5,840 nt of DNA. It comes from RGIG464 sp045643185 (lineage in GTDB: Bacteria > Myxococcota_A > Bradymonadia > UBA4248). Of this stretch, positions 1-4,092 are shown piece after piece. Under the pieces are notes generated by a model that was not told the origin of the DNA, did no database searches, and saw only the letters and a program-made list of their open reading frames with translations. Each line of letters starts with the position of its first letter. Positions within the stretch are counted from its first letter, which is position 1. The position numbers and the translations under genes were made by a program. Location: NCBI GenBank assembly GCA_045643185.1, contig JAZUKH010000122.1, positions 1 to 5,840 of the forward strand. The letters run 5' to 3'.

Positions 1-788
1 CATGCTCCTCAGGAATGACTTTTGTTGAGGGAAACATAAATAGGTGCGTCAATAAAAACGATTGGCATGTCCAAGACAATGGAGAATGTCAAACTGGCTA
101 TATGCGTCCTTATGATTCTAAGGATGATTCAACGCCATGTAACATCAATATGGATGAGTGGCATATCAACGCCGACTGGACATGCGCCGATGACTATATG
201 CGTCCTGCAGATGACAAGGAAGATAAATCAAAGCCCTGTAGCATCAATACGAACACTGACCAACATAACTGTGGCGGTCCGGATATCGTCTGTGTAGGAG
301 GCGAATGTATAAATAGTAATTGTGATTGTTTTTATGGTGCAACTGCAGTAAAAATTGACAATAACACCTACAAATGCGTGGATATGAATACGGATGTCAA
401 CAACTGCGGTGGCGAAGGAATCAAATGTACCGCAGATAGTAATTCAGGATTGATGGCAGCCTGTATCGACAAAGTTTGTTATAAGTTCTGCAAAGAGAGC
501 AACGAGCTTCAATGTTCCAACAAGTGCTATTCGAGATCAGAGCTTAGCCAACTCGGCCTTGTCGATTGTACTCACTGTGACACAGATAATCACTTCTTCG
601 CGAATGGCATTGAGACCGAGGACGATACCCCTGTTTGTGTCAAAGCAAATTGGGTTGGAGCCACTGAAGACGAGGTCAAAACTAATTGTGGTGACTGCAC
701 TGCTGGTCAGACCTGTAACAAAGTAAATGGTACCTCCAGCAAAACTAATCCTACCTATTACTGCGATGCCCCCGACACAGATCATTAG
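1..788 (+). CDS. Cysteine-rich repeat protein, C-terminal part (5' end outside window)
   Basis: The frame is open from the left edge (first complete codon at 3) to the TAG at 786-788. The first ATG, at 15, has no properly spaced ribosome binding site and no signal peptide follows it, so the true start is probably upstream. From that Met the visible part is 257 residues with 25 cysteines, rich in Asp, Asn and Thr. It begins with two tandem units of about 32 residues (DWH/EWH...YMRP...PC.IN, from residues 16 and 48). Two 14-residue NTDxxNCGGxxIxC motifs follow (252-293 and 387-428), and a looser NCGDC...C copy lies at 684-716. Spaced cysteines with TDxxNCGG motifs are common in predicted secreted or surface proteins of Myxococcota and relatives. 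Export and disulfide bonding are therefore inferred, not shown. No catalytic motif or membrane segment is visible, and the protein ends in a hydrophilic tail (DAPDTDH). Function is unknown. It is separated from clpS by a terminator, so it is not in the same operon. Confidence 0.85.
   Translation, partial: CSSGMTFVEGNINRCVNKNDWHVQDNGECQTGYMRPYDSKDDSTPCNINMDEWHINADWTCADDYMRPADDKEDKSKPCSINTNTDQHNCGGPDIVCVGGECINSNCDCFYGATAVKIDNNTYKCVDMNTDVNNCGGEGIKCTADSNSGLMAACIDKVCYKFCKESNELQCSNKCYSRSELSQLGLVDCTHCDTDNHFFANGIETEDDTPVCVKANWVGATEDEVKTNCGDCTAGQTCNKVNGTSSKTNPTYYCDAPDTDH
60..248 (+). repeat. Two tandem ~32-codon repeats inside the Cys-rich gene
   Basis: Two in-frame units start at 60 (DWH) and 156 (EWH), exactly 96 bases apart. 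The shared core CTATATGCGTCCT is identical at 98-110 and 194-206. Both units share a Trp-His near the start, one Cys at unit position 10, YMRP at 14-17, an acidic/Lys/Ser stretch, and PC.IN at the end. The second copy has one extra residue before its second Cys. The rest has diverged, so this is an old internal duplication. Confidence 0.8.
252..428 (+). repeat. Two NTDxxNCGGxxIxC motif copies
   Basis: Motif copies at 252-293 and 387-428 are each exactly 14 codons and share N, T, D, N, C, G, G, I and C at the same positions. The 31 codons between them carry four more cysteines. A third, degenerate copy (TNCGDCTAGQTC) lies at 681-716. The spacing suggests repeated small disulfide-stabilised modules. 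That reading is an inference. Confidence 0.7.
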
Positions 789-833
789 TTTAGTCATGCA
801 CCACGCGCGCACGCATAAGATGATATAACGCAC

Positions 834-869
834 AGCCCCCGGGACGTTCAAACCTCGGGGGCTTTTTTT
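834..869 (+). terminator. Rho-independent terminator of the Cys-rich gene
   Basis: A GC-rich 10-bp stem pairs 834-843 (AGCCCCCGGG) with 854-863 (CCTCGGGGGCT region), with one G-U pair and a 10-base loop. It is followed at once by seven T residues (863-869). It sits 45 bases after the stop codon and separates this gene from clpS. Confidence 0.9.
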
Positions 870-1028
870 AACAAGTATAACAACACAACCGAGTGCCACA
901 CGACAAGCTCCCAAGGGTACTCGGGAATCGTAGGATGACGAGTGCCAGTATTCCCTGCTCGTTGCGAATGCGACTGGCTCAAAACCAATGACACCGATAC
1001 CCAAAGCCATTTGTAAGGAGAACATGTC
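870..1028 (+). promoter_or_regulatory. Intergenic leader upstream of clpS, no clear promoter
   Basis: This 159-bp stretch lies between the terminator and clpS and should contain the clpS promoter, because the preceding unit is terminated. I find no convincing sigma-70 pair: TATAAC at 876-881 has no matching -35 box outside the terminator. CGAGTGCCA occurs twice (890-898 and 939-947, 49 bases apart), and GGGAAT/ATTCCC (923-928/950-955) forms a short inverted repeat. Either could be an operator, but both are short enough to be chance. Confidence 0.3.
1015..1020 (+). promoter_or_regulatory. Ribosome binding site deciding the clpS start
   Basis: AAGGAG at 1015-1020 lies 8 bases before the ATG at 1029. 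A competing ATG at 1024 is only 3 bases from it and opens a different frame that stops after about 29 codons. The spacing therefore selects 1029. Confidence 0.8.
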
Positions 1029-1334
1029 ATGCCAAACCAAACAGCGACGGAAAACGCATCCAATACCCAAACCAGAGAAATCAAAGTCAGTCAATACAAC
1101 GTTATTTTATTAAATGACGATTATACGACCTTCGATTTTGTGATCATGGTCCTCATGAAGGTATTTCGTAAATCTGAAATGGAAGCCGCACGCATCACCC
1201 TCAGTGTTCACCAACAAGGACGAGGGCTGGCGGGCACTTATAGCCGCGAGATCGCCCAGATGAAGGTCAAACAGGTTCAAACGCTCGCCGACGAAGCAGG
1301 TTATCCACTACAGGCCGTGATCGAAGAAGCCTGA
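1029..1334 (+). CDS. clpS: ATP-dependent Clp protease adaptor ClpS
   Basis: ClpS is a small cytoplasmic adaptor that binds proteins with destabilising N-terminal residues and hands them to the ClpA N-domain for unfolding and degradation by ClpAP (N-end rule pathway). The 101-residue length matches the family (106 in E. coli). Residues 1-18 form a hydrophilic, probably flexible N-terminal extension, the part known to engage the ClpA pore. The core starts at Y23 NVILLNDDYTTFDFV. N29, D30, T33 and H61 match the E. coli pocket residues N34, D35, T38 and H66 that hold the substrate alpha-amino group and side chain. The later block VHQQGRGLAGTYSREIAQMK (60-79) matches the family motif VHxxGxxxxGxxxxExAExK. 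Oddly, the residue aligned with the Met40 gatekeeper is Phe (F35). The gene directly precedes clpA, its usual partner. A strong AAGGAG supports the start. Confidence 0.96.
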   Translation: MPNQTATENASNTQTREIKVSQYNVILLNDDYTTFDFVIMVLMKVFRKSEMEAARITLSVHQQGRGLAGTYSREIAQMKVKQVQTLADEAGYPLQAVIEEA

Positions 1335-1359
1335 TCCACAGGCTTGTGAAGCATCTTCG
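1322..1359 (+). terminator. Hairpin over the clpS stop codon (weak terminator or attenuator)
   Basis: A perfect 7-bp stem pairs 1327-1333 (AAGCCTG) with 1339-1345 (CAGGCTT) around a 5-base loop and includes part of the clpS stop codon. An outer CGAAGA/TCTTCG pair (1322-1327/1354-1359) could extend or compete with it. No T-run follows, so it is at best a partial terminator or a 3'-end stabilising structure between clpS and clpA. Confidence 0.35.
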
Positions 1360-1374
1360 GCATTATTCCGAAAT

Positions 1375-1388
1375 TATTAATATTAATA
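1375..1388. promoter_or_regulatory. 14-bp A/T palindrome upstream of clpA
   Basis: TATTAATATTAATA is a perfect palindrome. It lies inside a larger inverted repeat, CGAAATTA (1369-1376) and TAATTTCG (1394-1401). The second arm overlaps the predicted clpA -35 box. This position would suit an operator, but A/T-rich DNA yields palindromes easily, so regulatory function is only inferred. Confidence 0.35.
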
Positions 1389-1390
1389 TA

Positions 1391-1419
1391 TTGTAATTTC
1401 GAAAATCGATTTTTATATT
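1391..1419 (+). promoter_or_regulatory. Predicted sigma-70-type promoter of clpA
   Basis: TTGTAA (1391-1396) and TATATT (1414-1419) are separated by exactly 17 bases. They match the consensus boxes at 4 and 5 of 6 positions. Transcription would start near 1426, giving a leader of about 18 bases that still contains the AAGGA at 1432-1436. This would let clpA be expressed apart from clpS. The A/T-rich context raises the chance of a false hit. Confidence 0.4.
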
Positions 1420-1443
1420 ATCTGACAGATTAAGGATATACGC

Positions 1444-3837
1444 ATGGATCCACAGAAATTCAACGCCATGATCGAAGCGGGCCGAGCCCTGGCGATCCAA
1501 CATCGTCATCTGTATTACACCACCGAGCATTTTCTTGCCGCTCTGCTTCCTCAGCCTGAAGTCACCAAAGCACTACGTGACCTTGACTGCGAAGTGGATG
1601 AGATCAACGAGGAACTCGAGCACTACTTTCAGAATGACCTCGAATCCGAGACAAATCCCGATGTTCCCGACGATGAACTCGCAGAAATGACCGACTCACT
1701 CAACGCCGTCATTTTTGAAACGATGGAACATGCAGAAAGTGCCGGCGTCGCCTTCCCACGAGCCATTGATTTTCTCATTACTTTGCTCGACCAAAAAGAA
1801 AGTTTTGGGGCAATGCTTTTTGACACCCAGAACATCAACGCACTCGCCCTCAAAAAGTGGGCTGCGCGCCACCCCAATCAAACCAAACCCAAAGACCAGG
1901 TGCCGGCCCAGCAAAAAACGCCCATCGGCTCCTTCATTTCGGGACTCGAAAAGATCCTTGGGCCATTCAAAATCGAGCACATTGAACAGATCGAAGACTG
2001 CAGCGATGAACTTGAGCACAATGACGAAGAGGAACCAAACCTGTCTGACGTGGACTGGAACGACCCACAAACCGTCAAGGAAGAGATCAAAAAGCTTCAC
2101 GGCAGTCTGGTCTTATTGAACGACGAGGCCGAAGCTGGCCGCCTCGACCCGATCATTGGCCGTGACCAGGAGATACAGGCCTGTATCCAGACCCTGCTTC
2201 GTCGCAACAAACCAAACGTTCTGATCACGGGCGAAAGCGGTATAGGCAAAACAGCGATCGTGCACGGACTCGTTCAGCGCATCGTCGAAGGTCGTGTTCC
2301 GGCCCCCCTTCGAAAATGCGTCGTGCTGTCACTGGATGTCACGTCACTCAAAGCGGGCACCCAGTTTCGCGGTGAACTCGAAAAACGCCTCAAAAAGATC
2401 ATCGACATCGTCCGAAGCATTCCCAACGCGATCCTGTTCGTCGACGAGATCCAGAACACCGCGCGCGACATGGGCGCGCATGGCGATCCAAGCATCCTTT
2501 CTTATTTCAAACCCTACCTGACTGACAAAACGATCCGCATGATCGGCACGACGACGCAAGAAGACGGACGAAACGGACTACTCGACGACAAATCCATCAT
2601 GCGCCGCTTCTACAAACTCGTCGTCAACGAGCCCAGCATGGCTTTGACACGCGACATCCTCAACACGCTGCGCTGCCACTACGAACGTTTTCACAACGTG
2701 ATCTACAGCGACGAAGCTTTGGACGCAACGGTGTCGCTCTGTCAGCGCTACATTCAGGACAGGCGTTTTCCCGATAAGGCGATCGACGTCATCGACGAGG
2801 CTGGCGCCCGTAATCGCGCTTTACCCATCGGAGATCAAAAACAGACGATCGAGCCTGAAGATATCGAAGGCATCATCGCCAAGATCGCTAACATTCCCGA
2901 GCTCAAAGCCTCGGTCGACGAACGCGCTCAACTCAAAGACGCAGCCACGCGCCTCAAAGCCGTCGTGTTTGGCCAGGACAAAGCGATCGACACGGTACTG
3001 CGCCTCATCAAGCTGTCACGCGCCGGTCTGCGTCCCAATGACAAACCCGTGGCAAGCCTGTTGTTTGCAGGCCCGACCGGCGTCGGTAAAACCGAGATCG
3101 CGCGCCAACTGGCTCAGATCCTAAACCTGTCCTTTATTCGCTTCGACATGAGCGAATACCAGGAAGAATACAGTATTTCCAAACTCATCGGTTCAGCCCC
3201 GGGCTATGTTGGCTCCGAAAAAGGTGGTCTGCTCACCGAAGCCATTCGTTCCAAACCTCACTGCGTCCTTCTGCTCGACGAGATCGAAAAAGCGCATCCG
3301 AAGATCTACGACGTGTTTCTGCAAGTCATGGACGCGGCACGCCTGACAGATAATGCGGGCAACACGGTCGATTTCCGCAATGTCATCTTCATTATGACAT
3401 CGAATGCCGGCGGCCGCGAGCTGGGACAACACACCATCGGCTTCAGCGAAAGCGTCGACCTCTCGAAGAGCGAAAAAGCCATCGAACGCGCTTTTTCGCC
3501 AGAATTCCGAAACCGTCTGGACGAAGTAATCATTTTCAATGCCCTCGACAAGTCCGTCATGGCACGCATCGTCGACAAATTCGTACACGAGCTCGAAACC
3601 CGGCTCATCGACAAAGACATTCAGCTCAAACTCACCGATGACGCACGCGTCTGGCTTGCCGAACGCGGTTTTAATGACCTGCTCGGCGCACGTCCACTCG
3701 CCCGACTCATTCAGGAACAGATCTCGTATCCGCTGGCCGACGAAGTGCTGTTCAACGGCCTCGAACAGGGGGGCACGGTCACGATTCGTGTCAATGCCCA
3801 AAATGACGGCCTGGTGCTCGAAAGCAAACCAGCCTAA
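1444..3837 (+). CDS. clpA: ATP-dependent Clp protease ATP-binding subunit ClpA
   Basis: ClpA is the hexameric AAA+ unfoldase that threads cytoplasmic substrates into the ClpP peptidase and docks ClpS on its N-domain. The start is set by AAGGA (1432-1436), 7 bases before the ATG. The N-domain covers residues 1 to about 143. AAA+ module D1 has Walker A GESGIGKT (263-270), pore loop QFRG (307-310), Walker B ILFVDE (330-335) and paired arginines R387/R388. The PDKAIDVIDEAGAR block follows. Module D2 has Walker A GPTGVGKT (543-550), pore loop GYVG (587-590), Walker B VLLLDE (608-613), Arg finger in FSPEFRNR (684-691) and sensor 2 GARP (748-751). The ClpP-docking tripeptide IGF is at 665-667, and there is no ClpB/ClpC-type coiled-coil M domain. 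Together with clpS this supports ClpA over ClpB or ClpC. At 797 residues it is longer than E. coli ClpA (758), mainly through an acidic linker at about 144-221. D1 departs from consensus at several conserved places while D2 is canonical. clpP is not in the window. Confidence 0.96.
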   Translation: MDPQKFNAMIEAGRALAIQHRHLYYTTEHFLAALLPQPEVTKALRDLDCEVDEINEELEHYFQNDLESETNPDVPDDELAEMTDSLNAVIFETMEHAESAGVAFPRAIDFLITLLDQKESFGAMLFDTQNINALALKKWAARHPNQTKPKDQVPAQQKTPIGSFISGLEKILGPFKIEHIEQIEDCSDELEHNDEEEPNLSDVDWNDPQTVKEEIKKLHGSLVLLNDEAEAGRLDPIIGRDQEIQACIQTLLRRNKPNVLITGESGIGKTAIVHGLVQRIVEGRVPAPLRKCVVLSLDVTSLKAGTQFRGELEKRLKKIIDIVRSIPNAILFVDEIQNTARDMGAHGDPSILSYFKPYLTDKTIRMIGTTTQEDGRNGLLDDKSIMRRFYKLVVNEPSMALTRDILNTLRCHYERFHNVIYSDEALDATVSLCQRYIQDRRFPDKAIDVIDEAGARNRALPIGDQKQTIEPEDIEGIIAKIANIPELKASVDERAQLKDAATRLKAVVFGQDKAIDTVLRLIKLSRAGLRPNDKPVASLLFAGPTGVGKTEIARQLAQILNLSFIRFDMSEYQEEYSISKLIGSAPGYVGSEKGGLLTEAIRSKPHCVLLLDEIEKAHPKIYDVFLQVMDAARLTDNAGNTVDFRNVIFIMTSNAGGRELGQHTIGFSESVDLSKSEKAIERAFSPEFRNRLDEVIIFNALDKSVMARIVDKFVHELETRLIDKDIQLKLTDDARVWLAERGFNDLLGARPLARLIQEQISYPLADEVLFNGLEQGGTVTIRVNAQNDGLVLESKPA

Positions 3838-3849
3838 TCGCAATCCCAA

Positions 3850-3872
3850 ACGCGGTGCTCCCTTCACCGCGT
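3850..3872 (+). terminator. Hairpin just after clpA (3'-end structure)
   Basis: A perfect 8-bp GC-rich stem pairs ACGCGGTG (3850-3857) with CACCGCGT (3865-3872) around a 7-base loop, 12 bases after the clpA stop. No T-run follows, so it is not a canonical intrinsic terminator. It could protect the mRNA 3' end or act with the second hairpin downstream. Confidence 0.45.
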
Positions 3873-3882
3873 CCCCACAAAA

Positions 3883-3947
3883 GTGTCACAAGGCGCTGAA
3901 GTCTTTCCACAGCCTTGTGACCAACCGTTATTTGTATTTTGTGACAC
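3883..3947. promoter_or_regulatory. Cluster of three TTGTGAC-type motifs
   Basis: TTGTGAC occurs on the + strand at 3915-3921 and 3939-3945, exactly 24 bases apart, and inverted (GTCACAA) at 3885-3891. The outer pair matches over 9 bases: GTGTCACAA at 3883-3891 and TTGTGACAC at 3939-3947. It lies 146-210 bases upstream of the kinase start, where an activator or repressor array could sit. The bound factor, if any, is unknown. Confidence 0.35.
3885..3921 (+). repeat. 10-bp inverted repeat GTCACAAGGC/GCCTTGTGAC
   Basis: GTCACAAGGC (3885-3894) and GCCTTGTGAC (3912-3921) are perfect reverse complements separated by 17 bases. As RNA they form a strong hairpin, but the bases after it are only T-rich (around 3929-3940), not a clean T-run. 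As DNA it could be a two-half-site protein target. The half-site core TTGTGAC recurs at 3939-3945. Confidence 0.55.
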
Positions 3948-4019
3948 GCGCTCAGAACGCTTCCAGCTTTCAACCTGGCTAAGTAGAAACAAATTCTCGA
4001 TAAACGATTCAATCTTTAA

Positions 4020-4057
4020 TTGTGTCTTTGGTGACTTAGGCGTATTATTCATATTAT
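4020..4057 (+). promoter_or_regulatory. Possible promoter of the Ser/Thr kinase gene
   Basis: Two overlapping candidates lie in an A/T-rich stretch. TTGTGT (4020-4025) is 17 bases from TATTAT (4043-4048). TTGGTG (4028-4033) is 18 bases from a second TATTAT (4052-4057). The -10 boxes match 5 of 6 consensus bases, while the -35 boxes are weak. Either would leave a leader of roughly 30-40 bases with a T7 run. The real promoter may be recognised by another sigma factor. Confidence 0.35.
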
Positions 4058-4092
4058 TGCATTTTTTTGCTTTATTTTGAGGATTATCCAGC

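Noticed and set aside
537..1094. 185-codon open frame on the minus strand
   Set aside because: It runs antisense through the Cys-rich gene, the intrinsic terminator and the start of clpS. The protein has no recognisable motif, and the + strand genes explain the region.
1024..1110. Alternative ATG at 1024, close to the AAGGAG
   Set aside because: It is only 3 bases from the ribosome binding site and its frame stops after about 29 codons. ClpS homology begins in the frame of the ATG at 1029.
1696..2119. Overlapping open frames on both strands inside the clpA N-domain and linker region
   Set aside because: They are compositional shadows of clpA, with Ser/Lys/Arg-rich or Phe/Val-rich translations and no start signals.
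3193..3867. 224-codon open frame on the minus strand over the clpA 3' half
   Set aside because: It lies opposite highly conserved D2 coding sequence and has no family resemblance. Long antisense frames are common opposite genes with this codon use.
3864..4052. Minus-strand short frames in the clpA-kinase gap
   Set aside because: These are short, have no start signal or motif, and cross the hairpins. They are not supported as genes.
3883..4080. 65-codon + strand frame (GTG start) filling the clpA-kinase gap
   Set aside because: It has no ribosome binding site, starts inside the inverted repeat, and its hydrophobic Phe/Leu end simply reflects the T-rich leader. Its stop overlaps the kinase ribosome binding site, which is more likely coincidence than coupling.
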